Positions 55,560 through 64,000 of a DNA stretch of 64,000 bases are shown piece after piece. The DNA is taken from the NCBI GenBank assembly GCA_031763025.1, contig JASSKH010000031.1, positions 4,884,904-4,948,903 of the forward strand, given 5' to 3'. Position 1 is the stretch's first letter; every line of letters begins with the position of its first letter. Below the pieces are notes generated by a model. That model did no database searches. It saw nothing but the letters and a program-made list of their open reading frames with translations, and was not told where the DNA came from. The translations under genes were made by a program, and so were the position numbers. This stretch comes from Macrocystis pyrifera. Taxonomy: Eukaryota; Sar; Phaeophyceae; Laminariales; Laminariaceae.

Positions 55560-57776
55560 CACCCCCCCCTCCCCAATCGCCTACCCCAACTAAAACTCTG
55601 CATATCATCATAAATACATGAACAAGGGGCTTCGCCGGCGGCCTGAATGGTCGCCGGTCGCCGCGTCGGGTGATGCCCACGATGATGGCAGCGTATCTGC
55701 AAAGCGGAGGTCAGACTTAATGCCGAGACTTACGAGGATTTTTATACACGCTACCCAAAACGTACAGAGAATGAGCGTGACTGATGTCCACATTCTCGTG
55801 TGGTACGGTATTAGGTCAAATATTCGACACGCATGAATGAATACAGCGTGCTTCGCCGGCGGCCTGGATGGCCACGTTGTTACTGCGGGGGACCATAGTA
55901 AATAGGACCAAATATTGTTAGCAAAATTAGGTAAATATATAGGTTTTTGTGTGTACCGTAGGTCATATTTACTATGGTTCCCCCTAATAGCAGCGTTGTG
56001 ACGTAGGATTGAGGTCCGACTCGGTGCCAAGAGATCAGAGTGTCCTAAACACCGCCCACGGAGAAATCGAGCGACTGCCAGCTGCACAGATACGCCCCAG
56101 GTGTGGGGAATAGTCGGCTTTTTGGGGGGGGGGGGGAGACATAAAAACATGCAGGAGTTGAAACGAGCTATGGCACTACACGGGGAGCACTAAGATTTCA
56201 GAGAGCATCAGCCCACCGTTTCGATCACTTCATCCATTAGATTTTCCGCAATGTACGGAAGATGCGAGGGTCTATGGACGTACGACTGCGGCCATGCATA
56301 ACATGAGTACACCCCCCCCCCCCCCCCGCCCGCCCGCCCGCCATATACCCCCCCCGGCTCGCCCGCTCCCTCCTACCACCCATCCAAACAAACGATCACT
56401 CCGCAAAAATCACACCTTTCGGTTGACGGTTTCATCGCTGTCCCCGAACACCGATCGTCGCTCGGAGTGCCCGCAGAGCACGTACGTGCAGCCCACGGAC
56501 GCCAGCATCGCCGTCGAGACGGCCCCGGTGAACGCCCCCTGGTTCTCGATGTACAGGTTCTGCGCGCCCACACTCACGTGGTTGCCAGCCACGCTCCCCA
56601 CCTTAACCCAAAAAAAACGAGATCGGACGTAAATGTATAGTTGCACAAGAGTAGTGTTTTAGACCAGGTTTCCTGAAAACATTTATATGCGTCACGTGGC
56701 AAAACAAAAAATACGGCAAACGGTGAAGCAAGATTTTTTCGCAGCGAAAAAGTTCAAAAAAAAAAAAAACTCATTAAGAGCTGGGGGGAAAATTGAGAAG
56801 GTTTCAAATTTGTGAAAAAAAGACAAAAAAAACTCAAGTTGCAAATATTTGGAAAAACGGGAAGTTGCAAAACAAGCTGAAAACAAACGTGTAATTTTTT
56901 TCAAATTTTTGAGAAACAACCTCGCGTTTTTTGCAAAAAATTGAAGTTACGCTCTAACAACTGTGGTGCGGTGGGCGAGGACGGCAAAACATACACACGC
57001 AGTACACACATTCGAGTCGTGAAAGCACACACACGCGCGCACACACACACGCACACCAAATATATGACACACCCGCACCTACATATTATTTGGACACACA
57101 ATTTTCACCCGCCTGCCCCCCCTACGCCCGATCCAGCCATCGCTTCGAAACCGGGCCTCTGCAGGTTATAAACTATGGGTAACCGAAGACGTCAACCTTT
57201 TTAGGATTACAGTCCCGCCTGGGAAACAAACTACGGAGAATTTGAGTGGTTTGCCATCATAACGGGACCGCAGTTCTAAAAGGGTTGCGAGAACGCCTCG
57301 CAAACCCAAGGGAAACCCCGCGCATCTGAATTGTTAATCAGGGCAGCCGGTTTCGTAGCGACAGTCCCAAGGCATGAAAAAAACAACAACAACAACAAAA
57401 AAACGCCGAAAAACTCACCCCAAGACATGAAAACGCCGGGCAGCATCAAGGGAAACCTCGCATTCGAATTGTTAGTCGGGGCTGCCGCCTTCGTGTTTTT
57501 AGTGTCTCAACACTTCATCCTTCCCCTGCTGCAACTATTATCCCAGTCTTTATTCCAAAGTACTACAAAAAAAAAGTGGGTCAAACTTATGACGGGGGGT
57601 CAAGTCGAGCAAAAAATAAAGGAGAAAAAAAAGCCGAGAAACTCTTAAGCAAACCCCATTTCGATTAGATGTCTGTATTTATAGTTACTTGCCTGCTCCC
57701 CCACGGGCACGAGGAAAGGGTGGGGGGGGATGACGGCCACCTCTACGTTTTCCGCGCCGGTGGTCAGCTCCGCCAC
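50683..57776 (-). CDS. TPI: Triosephosphate isomerase, N-terminus outside the window
   Basis: Complement of join 50683-50819, 53048-53174, 54444-54524, 54941-55027, 56416-56601, 57693-57776; 233 residues to the stop, about 25-30 short of a full TPI. It interconverts glyceraldehyde-3-phosphate and dihydroxyacetone phosphate. Seen: NQGAFTG, the catalytic His of CGHSERR (residue 73 here), LCIGE-type PILCIGES, the catalytic Glu of IAYEPVWAIGTG (145), phosphate-binding YGGSV and GALVGGASL. The N-terminal GGNWK exon was searched for and not found up to 64000. Plastid or cytosolic location cannot be decided without it. No GAPDH fusion follows: a TGA stop ends VGFKSAVSA. Confidence 0.95.
51745..51815 (-). 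pseudogene. Degraded copy of the TPI exon 3' edge
   Basis: CCGTACTGCGTCCCGACCCC and GTCAGTCGCCACG resemble 53046-53085 (CCGTACTGTATCCTGACCCC, GTCAGCCACCGTG). On minus it reads [11 protein letters not shown] against [10 protein letters not shown], with a donor-like GTGTGT. It lies 1.3 kb downstream of the true exon. Confidence 0.72.
52198..52619 (-). mobile_element. MITE-1 copy 18, split by about 300 bp
   Basis: Left part 52198-52258, right part 52560-52619 (ACCTATTTTTGCTAACAATA ... CCCCCGTAATA). The inserted 300 bp includes two tandem copies of TTTGAAACAGCCGAACA and matches nothing else I see. Confidence 0.75.
52799..52909 (-). mobile_element. MITE-1 copy 19
   Basis: ATTACGGGGGGGTCTATAG ... 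CTATGGTTCCCCGTAATA. Confidence 0.85.
53048..53174 (-). CDS. TPI: TPI exon with WAIGTG
   Basis: Phase 0 in and 1 out, acceptor CGACAG followed by GTC, donor [24 protein letters not shown] ... DGVRIQY. Two truncated upstream copies and one downstream copy exist. Confidence 0.96.
53200..53690 (-). repeat. Tandem blocks of about 240 bp carrying the TPI exon 5' edge
   Basis: Two blocks upstream of the real exon, sharing GGACAG.GGAACGAGAAAC-like A-rich text, AGGGGTATCGTGCATCG, G-rich runs and the exon edge. Confidence 0.75.
53395..53455 (-). pseudogene. TPI exon-edge copy 1, frameshifted
   Basis: CAACAG|GTCTCTGGGCGATCGG: the acceptor AG is kept, but two extra bases (CT) shift the frame and give a stop within nine codons. 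Confidence 0.85.
53635..53692 (-). pseudogene. TPI exon-edge copy 2, acceptor lost
   Basis: TCGACGGGGTGTGGGCGATCGG: the CAG of the acceptor is now CGG while VWAIGTGL is still readable. Confidence 0.85.
53765..54438 (-). repeat. Minisatellite of 20-27 bp abutting a TPI donor
   Basis: About 25 units of GTCGTTGTCGGTATTTGCAA / ATCGCTGTCGGTATTTGG, starting within 10 nt of the donor at 54443. Confidence 0.88.
54444..54524 (-). CDS. TPI: TPI exon with catalytic Glu
   Basis: 27 codons, phase 0/0, acceptor TTGCAG, donor [33 protein letters not shown] with the catalytic Glu. Confidence 0.95.
54941..55027 (-). CDS. TPI: TPI exon PILCIGES
   Basis: 29 codons, phase 0/0, acceptor AAAAG followed by GTG, donor [26 protein letters not shown]. 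Confidence 0.96.
55190..55250 (+). repeat. MITE-4-like inverted repeat
   Basis: AAGGACCGTTCGGGTATAAA ... AAGCGGTCCTTGCATTTTCG. Confidence 0.5.
55380..55556 (+). repeat. Module B, full copy, with 55-nt poly(C)
   Basis: AATGAGCGCCCGAATGTTGG through AACAAAAGAGTACGCC, then a C run at 55502-55556. Confidence 0.8.
55880..55989 (+). mobile_element. MITE-1 copy 20
   Basis: TTACTGCGGGGGACCATAG ... TATGGTTCCCCCTAATA. Confidence 0.84.
56255..56390 (+). repeat. Module A 3' fragment with C-rich tail abutting a TPI donor
   Basis: GATGCGAGGGTCTATGGAC ... ACATGAGTACAC, then C-rich sequence that ends close to the donor at 56415. Confidence 0.65.
56416..56601 (-). CDS. TPI: TPI exon with catalytic His
   Basis: 62 codons, phase 0/0, acceptor TTAAG followed by GTG, donor [42 protein letters not shown]. 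Confidence 0.97.
57196..57285 (+). mobile_element. MITE-3 copy
   Basis: CCTTTTTAGGATTACAGTCC ... GGGACCGCAGTTCTAAAAGG. Confidence 0.65.
57693..57776 (-). CDS. TPI: TPI first visible exon; GC donor
   Basis: 28 codons, phase 0/0, acceptor AACAG followed by [23 protein letters not shown] matches TPI strand 2 (VEVVCAPP in others). The donor is GCAAGT after GAGCAG, the full GC-AG consensus; the frame runs into [15 protein letters not shown]. Confidence 0.9.
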
Positions 57777-58029
57777 CTGTTTCCGGGAAAAGCGAAAGGT
57801 GACAGATGTCAACATCGGAAAAGAGAGGTCTCGTTAGGAACATGCAGTACTAAAGTAGTAGTGCTAAGCATGCACTTAAGAACATGGCGCTACGAACGAG
57901 CACTAGGAAGACGCATGCGCTAATAGAGCGAGTTGGAAAACATGCTTACGAACAATACCGGGCACGTGTACGTGGGTAGTTTCCTTTTGCAGCTCCAGCG
58001 GCTACAGGTCAAGAATATTAACGTAACCC

Positions 58030-58241
58030 TACTGTTGTTGTACTGAAGTCCCGTTTTCGGGACAGACCACGCAGATTCTAGACCAGTATTACGGGGGACG
58101 GACCATATTAAATAGGACCTGCGGTACACACAAAATCCTATATATTTTCCTAATATTGCTAACAAATGTTTGGTCCTATTTACTATGGTCCCCCGTAACT
58201 AGTTTGTCCCCGAGAAAGGGACAGCAGTCCTAAAAAGGTTA
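58030..58241 (+). mobile_element. MITE-3 split by a MITE-1
   Basis: Left half TGAAGTCCCGTTTTCGGGAC to 58086, right half from 58199 (AGTTTGTCCCCGAGAAAGGG, CTAAAAAGG). Confidence 0.75.
58087..58198 (-). mobile_element. MITE-1 copy 21, nested in MITE-3
   Basis: GTATTACGGGGGACGGACC ... TATGGTCCCCCGTAA. Confidence 0.86.
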
Positions 58242-59218
58242 AAATCGTGGGTCAAGTACATACCTGGTATATGTTTCGGTGTTATCTCCTAACGACGAGG
58301 GTGACTACTTGAAAATGCGCTAGGATCATGCGTTCGTATCAATGTTGATACTTTCTGTAGGTTTACTATTAAAACCGTGTGTACTCGAATTAACGTACCA
58401 CTCTGTCTTTGAAAATAAGGATCGTTTGTATTGAATTTTTAATATAGGAATGATCCCTACGGTTCGGGACAGAGCGGTACGGCAAAGAGCCTTTCCCAGA
58501 ACGGAAAGGTTCGCCATTTTTACCGAACAAGTTTCCGGAATTTTCTGGCGGGAGAGCCTTTCCGAACCGATAGTGTTCGACTTTACGCAGCACCTTGCAC
58601 CGCTGTCGAGGGAAAACGAGCGCGGAACAGCGATCGCACCCCAGAGCGAGCTCCACGCTCTACGTACCTGGTGCGAAACATGGTACCTGGTATGAAGTAT
58701 AGACGCTGTGAGATCGAAAGTCTACTCAAAAGCTGCGATAATTTGATTCGATCGGGCCTGCTTCGGGGTGTTGGTGTGTGTGTAGGTTTTTAGAGTTTTT
58801 AGAGCTGTGCACAAATTATTGCAGGTTTTGAAGCAACGCAATCGCTATACACCTACCAGGTACCAGGTATGCCATAAAGGTGACTGCTGTAGATACGGCA
58901 TATGCTTCCTTGTAGACGCTGCAGCACGGTCAGCGCAAGTCCAGCCCAGGCATATAAGTGCCGTCATTTACATCCGTAACTTAAGAGACGTGATCGGTTT
59001 CCAGCCCGTGTGGCTTGCTGCTGCTGCTACCTGCGGTGTGATGCGATTGCGATGGTGCGCGAAGCATACGGTGTGTGGTACCTGGTATGTGATGCACCAG
59101 GGATGATAAAATCTGGCATGCAGTGTTCTTCGAGTGTCATACCTGGTATATGATGTCCTCCAGGTTGGACACAGCCTGCATGGGCCTGGTACTACGATGA
59201 TGGCTCTCTGCCGACCTC

Positions 59219-59328
59219 TATTACGGGGGACCGTAGTAAATAGGACCAAATATTGTCACTAAAAATGGGTAAATATATAGGTTTTTATGTGTACCATAGG
59301 TCCTATTAACTATGGACCCCCGTAATAG
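59219..59328 (+). mobile_element. MITE-1 copy 22
   Basis: TA|TTACGGGGGACCGTAG ... CTATGGACCCCCGTAA|TA. Confidence 0.9.
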
Positions 59329-61079
59329 GTGCTGCTGCACTTTCAGGGGGTACGTAAATCGAAACTACAGGAGTAGCCTTTTGGTTATTAGTTATGTCCT
59401 GGTATGACATATCTATGGACAGCGAGTGCGTTTTGGACGATAACTGTCAGATTGATGTAGACCACTATGAAAACCACACACCAAGAATTAATATCACGCG
59501 GTGGCCCCTACTATATAGGCCCAAAAACGGGGCGGAGAGAGGCTTCCCCAAGATATTCCTGAAGAATACAAACGTAGCATCGATGGGAAGCCTATCATCA
59601 GCCGCGTTGTTTTAAAAAGACAGCATTTCCGATTCAGGCAGTAGATTAGGAGATACAACGCACCAAAGTGGGTGCTTTGGGCCTGTTTTGGGCCGATTTA
59701 CTATGGGCCTCCGTGATGTCAATAGTATACACGCGCGATCGAATTATCACCTTGTACGATGGGCTATATGACTCTAAACCTGACTGGTATGTTTTGGAGT
59801 TAACCCATAGCACACAGCGCGTACATGGATGAGTTTCGAGGGATTTTTTTCTGTCTCATCCATCACAGCCGAGCGTCATGTTTTTTTTTGCACTTTCAAA
59901 CGAATAGAAAGCACGTGTATCAATAGTTGATACGTCAGCTACAGGAAAAAACTAGGACAGCAGTAGATACGTGGTAAATTATATCCGCTGAACGCAACCA
60001 ACCTTGTCAAAATAGATTATAGACAGATGCTCAATTCTTCAAGAATCCGAAAGCTGAGATGGTGGCGATCGACACGGCAGCAGACACTACCAGCAGTAGA
60101 CACACCGGTTCCATCGATCGCCCGTTTTCTACGACGGGAGTTCATAAAGTGTGCGGCGGTAATCAACTTTCTGAAGGCCAGGGGACAGGGGGAAGCGGGG
60201 GGGGGGCGTCTGTTCTTTGTCTTTTGGGCTTCTCGGAGCTGTTCATGAGCAGTCTAACATGTCATCATGCCGAACTATTGACTGACTGCACCAAATGCCA
60301 GGAAGTGGGTATCAGTATTTTCACCCCTTGACAGGCAGCAAATTTGCCATAATTTCCTGGACTGCCAGGACACCAAACTACGTACAGCAGTAGGTTGCAG
60401 GGTGGAACACTCGGCCCCACGAGAAATATGGGCACCCTTGTCAACGCACGTTTTCTCTTGCTTGACATGCCTCTCGGCATCTTTGGCCTGTACAGCAGTA
60501 CAGCAGCGTTGTACTTCGATCACACTATTACTAAATACGATAAATAGTACCCGGTATGTGGCTCACGTGCGAGTACAGCCGTATACCATCGCGCTCTTTT
60601 CGTTCGCATGTGCATCATAGGTCCCACAGATCCCTCCATTAATACCACAAAACCCCTCTATTAATACCAATCCCACGAACGGCATGCGAAAAATTACTTA
60701 TTAACAGGATTAGTGGGCAACCGGGAATCAGTTGAGCAGTATCACAAGGATTGTAAGGCCATCTATTTCACGCCTATATACGATACTGCTGTTTGTTGTT
60801 GCTGTTCCAACATCAAAAATTGCAAAAAAAACGCCACAAACCTACAAATGTAGTATTACTAGTAGTCCGTGGTCACAGGACAGGCCCCAGCAACTACCGG
60901 TGGCTTAAGACACCACCTAACACCATGTATATTCATAAAAATTAAAAACAGCAGCTGTGAGAGACCTGTGCCAATGGGAAAGCGAAGTATCAATAAAAAG
61001 TTTGAATTTCAAAGATACCCGCCAAACATTTTTAGAACACGCTTCCTGTGGCCACGTTTATAATAAAAAAAAAAGTTCT

Positions 61080-61910
61080 CAACTTTTGGAAAAGCCCGAA
61101 AAAGGCAAATATGGGGCCGAATGTTGGGCCAAGATCGGCTTCAGAAAAATTCAGGCCGATGTTTGGTTCGAAGCGGCGAGATTCCGAGTCCTCGACAGGC
61201 ATCGATCGACAAAACCAACGACTGCGTCATGAATTCTGAACGGATTGCGCTCCTTAGGGGCTCCGACCCACCCTAGGGTCACCGTGTTCACACAATGGCC
61301 ATTGACGTGTGGCGGGCGCTGGCCAGGCGTACGATAAAAAATAATTAGTCACTGGTGTGCACAAAACACGAGACAAAACTTTCTCGATCCATCTCGAATG
61401 GCAAAAAACAGGCTTTTTTTCAGGTTTGGGAGGATACCGCAGGACGCCGCCGGCAAGCTTTCGCCCCCTAGAGCATGTATCCACTTTCTATCTTCCATGC
61501 CGTCATCTATACTCGTTGGCCTTGCCCGACACCAAGCGGGTTGGCCGTGGGCTGAGTCTATATCGAGATCGAGCATCTATCGTCGCACGAGCTGATATTT
61601 ATCGGCGTGTTTGACAATTTGCCACGAGAGAAAACAAATTGCGCCGCCTGCAGCCGTTAGAAAAGGTAAAAATGGAATATAGACAAGACGTACTACGCAA
61701 CTTGCAAAGTTGAGTATCAACTATTTAATCAGTCGAACTCACATCTGACGTATTTCAAAATTTATAAAAAGAAGAAAAAATCATACATTTTTTCCCTTTT
61801 TTCCCACAGCGGCAGTACGAGGATATTTCCGGTTGATTTTTTAAAGCAATATTCTTGAAAGAAAACTTTTGGACTTCGCGTTTCCATTGGCAAAGGTCTG
61901 AGACCGAGGA
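61080..61910 (-). repeat. Dispersed repeat C, copy 3 (inverted)
   Basis: ATTCCGAGTCCTCGACAGGC, GACACCAAGCGGGTTGGCC and GTTTCCATTGGCAAAGG match the two other copies in reverse. Confidence 0.6.
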
Positions 61911-61954
61911 TCTGGTTGGAGCTCATCTTCGCAAGCTGTGCGTGTGATACTACT

Positions 61955-62058
61955 AATAGGTCCATAGTAAATAGGACCTACGGTACACACAAAACTCTAT
62001 ATATTACCCTATTTTTACTAACAATGTTTGGTCCTATATACTATGGCCCCCCGTAATA
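61955..62058 (-). mobile_element. MITE-1 copy 23, with an empty paralogous site
   Basis: Left terminus lost (TAATAGGTCCATAG); right end TATGGCCCCCCGTAATA. The related sequence at 62880 lacks the element. Confidence 0.82.
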
Positions 62059-62814
62059 TAATGGTGACACTTCGATCGCGCGTACTACAGCAGTACGCAT
62101 TTTACATGGCCTCATAAAGGAAGTACAATAGTCCGTACACGAGTGCGAGACAGAGACAATCTGAAGCTGCAGAATTCAAGTAGTCATTGTGCCAGGTACC
62201 CGCTGTACGTATTGATAGGCCATCATCGTCTGCGCCCACAACGCACACGACCATCACACGGATCGACACGTAGGACCCATTGAGCCTTCCTTGCCCTCCC
62301 CCGTTCCCCCCTTCACGTAGACCTTCGTCACTGGGCTCGTTATCATACCTACCTATCGTACCACCATTGCATCGTATTATTAGAAACATGATACTACGTG
62401 TACAGTACAGTACAGTACAGTAGGAATAACCAACGACGTGCGATACTAATAGCGATACGTTGATCATGGCTACTGCTGCTGTCGTCGTGGTCCTACCTGC
62501 TGCTATATACTGCTGTCGGCTGTAGACCAAAATAATCGTGCGGTCGACGGCACGCCTCCAGGAGGCAGGGAAATCCACAAAATCGCGCCGTTCTGTAAGT
62601 AGGCCTTTGACTCGCAGATTTTTGCTTTCAAATCGGGGCTGTCCGTCCGCTTAACTTGAAAAAAAACGCTTAGGGGAAGCACAACAAGCGAAAACTCGCA
62701 TAATTAGAGGACCACAGCTTGGCATAACTGCAGCACGAGCATATTTTGGAGACGTACCTTGTTGTACATACGCACCAGGTACGACTAACAAAAAAAAAAA
62801 AAGCAACAGCAGTG

Positions 62815-62960
62815 GTGGAGGTCGAGGACTTGGTCGAAACTCATCTTCTGCAAACTGTGTGTGATGATACTTCGATCGCGTGTACTTCGGGTTTTATATG
62901 ACCTCATCATGCAGGAGATACAGGCACTCCGCATGTACGAGGGAAGACAACATCTGCATC
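62815..62960 (+). repeat. Diverged duplicate of 61905-62180 without the MITE
   Basis: CTCATCTTCTGCAAACTGTG and ATACTTCGATCGCGTGTAC align with CTCATCTTCGCAAGCTGTG and ACACTTCGATCGCGCGTAC. Confidence 0.65.
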
Positions 62961-64000
62961 TACCATGGTATATACCAGTTACAGTTATCTGATGCAGTAT
63001 GCTTACCGCATGACTCGAGCACGACGGAGCGTTTATAGTACTCCAGGGAAGTTTGTGACGCCTTGCCAGTTACGTAGTACCCAGTGAACCAGCTACCGGG
63101 CTACCGCCCATGTCAGTCTGAGTAGATACGTATCATGGCCGTACTGCTGTACCTGGTACTACTTACTGCTGTGCCGGTAGACTGTACAGAAAAGTACGAG
63201 CAGGCAAAGTTTCTCGTAATCAGCAACAACATCAGCAGTATATACAAGTGCCCGAATTCGGAAATCTTCTCATCCATCCGCGAGTACAAACAGGCCTTCG
63301 GTACACCAGATACTAAACACGGCTGGCCTGTGAGATGTGAAGGAGCACCCTATCGTCGCTCGTGCACAACAGGTTTGCGTCCGCTTGTTTTGGACTGGCA
63401 GGTTGGTGCGTACCCGTACGAGAGGCGGGGGAAAGGGGCATGCTCGCATTTTCTTGTGGCAACTATTAACACAGCTGTAGAGATCTGCTGCTGCTGCTGC
63501 TCCTGCTGCTTGCGACTGATATGCAAAGCACGAACCAACCGCCTGTCGATTATCGCACGTCCAGCAGGAGTACGTAGTAGATACTGGTGAACGGCCGCAT
63601 CTCTGGCTGTCACAGCAGCCGCAGCCCTTGCTGCTTTTCTCTTGCAGCTTCGCACTGGCCGCTATTTTCATGTTGGTACGGAATGGTGAGACGCCCATTT
63701 TTTACGAGTACGCTCTTTCAAGGTCAGAGGTAGGAGGGAAGACCGTGTCAGGTCAGGCCCGTTCATGAAGAAGGCAGGCGAGGGTGGTGACCGCGCCTGT
63801 CGCGCGAGCGGCGTTTTCGGTGCGGAAGGACGCATGCCTCCTCCCCCGCCCGGAAAAAAAAAAGGATCCACCCCGGCAGAGCAAAGAGCAAGGCAGATCT
63901 GTTAGTGCGCAACGACACAGGTGGTGGTGGTTGTCATGAGAGGTGCAGCGAGACTTCAGCGGAGAAAGAAGCAGCAGGGTGGAACTTTCACAAGAGAAAA

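Larger units (their letters stand above)
57777..64000 (-). other. TPI intron, at least 6.2 kb
   Basis: No GGNWK exon is visible, so this intron continues past the window. It holds MITE-1 copies, a nested MITE-3, repeat C and a tandem duplication at 61.9-62.9 kb. The 151-codon plus-strand ORF at 63135-63590 has no recognised homology. Confidence 0.6.

Noticed and set aside
63135-63590. 151-codon ORF with a hydrophobic start (MAVLLYLVLLTAVPV)
   Set aside because: It looks like a signal peptide, but it lies antisense in the TPI intron, contains a CTG-repeat Cys run, and shows no homology that I recognise.

Overview
This is eukaryotic nuclear DNA. I can read three intron-rich protein genes with very little coding sequence between long introns and short intergenic stretches. 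The middle gene is a ferredoxin-NADP+ reductase (FNR). It opens with a signal peptide followed by a Phe at the predicted cleavage point (residues around ADG-FLRP). That is the bipartite plastid-targeting layout of algae with a secondary plastid of red-algal origin, so an ochrophyte (stramenopile) alga is my best guess. A haptophyte or cryptophyte is also possible, and I cannot name the species.

Layout: (i) 1-17921, plus strand, a CDK10-like protein kinase whose first exon(s) lie left of the window. Nine exons are visible, one of them tentative, and the stop is at 17919-17921. (ii) 17922-22104, the convergent intergenic region, made of repeats. (iii) 47241-22105, minus strand, a complete FNR gene of ten exons (455 codons) spread over 25.1 kb, with one 10.4 kb intron. 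(iv) 47242-50682, intergenic. (v) about 57776-50683, minus strand, the last six exons of triosephosphate isomerase (TPI); the N-terminal exon(s), with the Lys catalytic region, lie right of the window. FNR closes the photosynthetic electron chain, TPI serves the Calvin cycle and glycolysis, and CDK10-like kinases act in the nucleus. Nothing suggests that the three work as one unit.

Non-coding content is dominated by small mobile elements: 23 copies of a ~107 bp TA-flanked foldback element (MITE-1), three other MITE-like families, a ~1 kb TIR element with a TTAA-flanked foldback nested in its arm, two tRNA-headed SINE families with A/T-rich tails, and two modular repeats (A and B) punctuated by poly(C) tracts. 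There are also many minisatellites and extreme homopolymers, including an uninterrupted run of 136 G.

The most striking pattern concerns intron and exon edges. At least five exons in the three genes have degraded partial copies of their own edge, splice site included, in the neighbouring intron. Eleven of 24 acceptors are followed directly by GT, giving AG|GT. Three of 22 introns are GC-AG, one per gene. Short TA-flanked palindromes (TACCWGGTA, TATTAATA) are greatly over-represented, and three sit as exact insertions at a TA inside an otherwise alignable repeat copy, which looks like transposon excision scarring. Splice models were built by hand from reading frame, splice consensus and protein-family knowledge; no transcript data were available.
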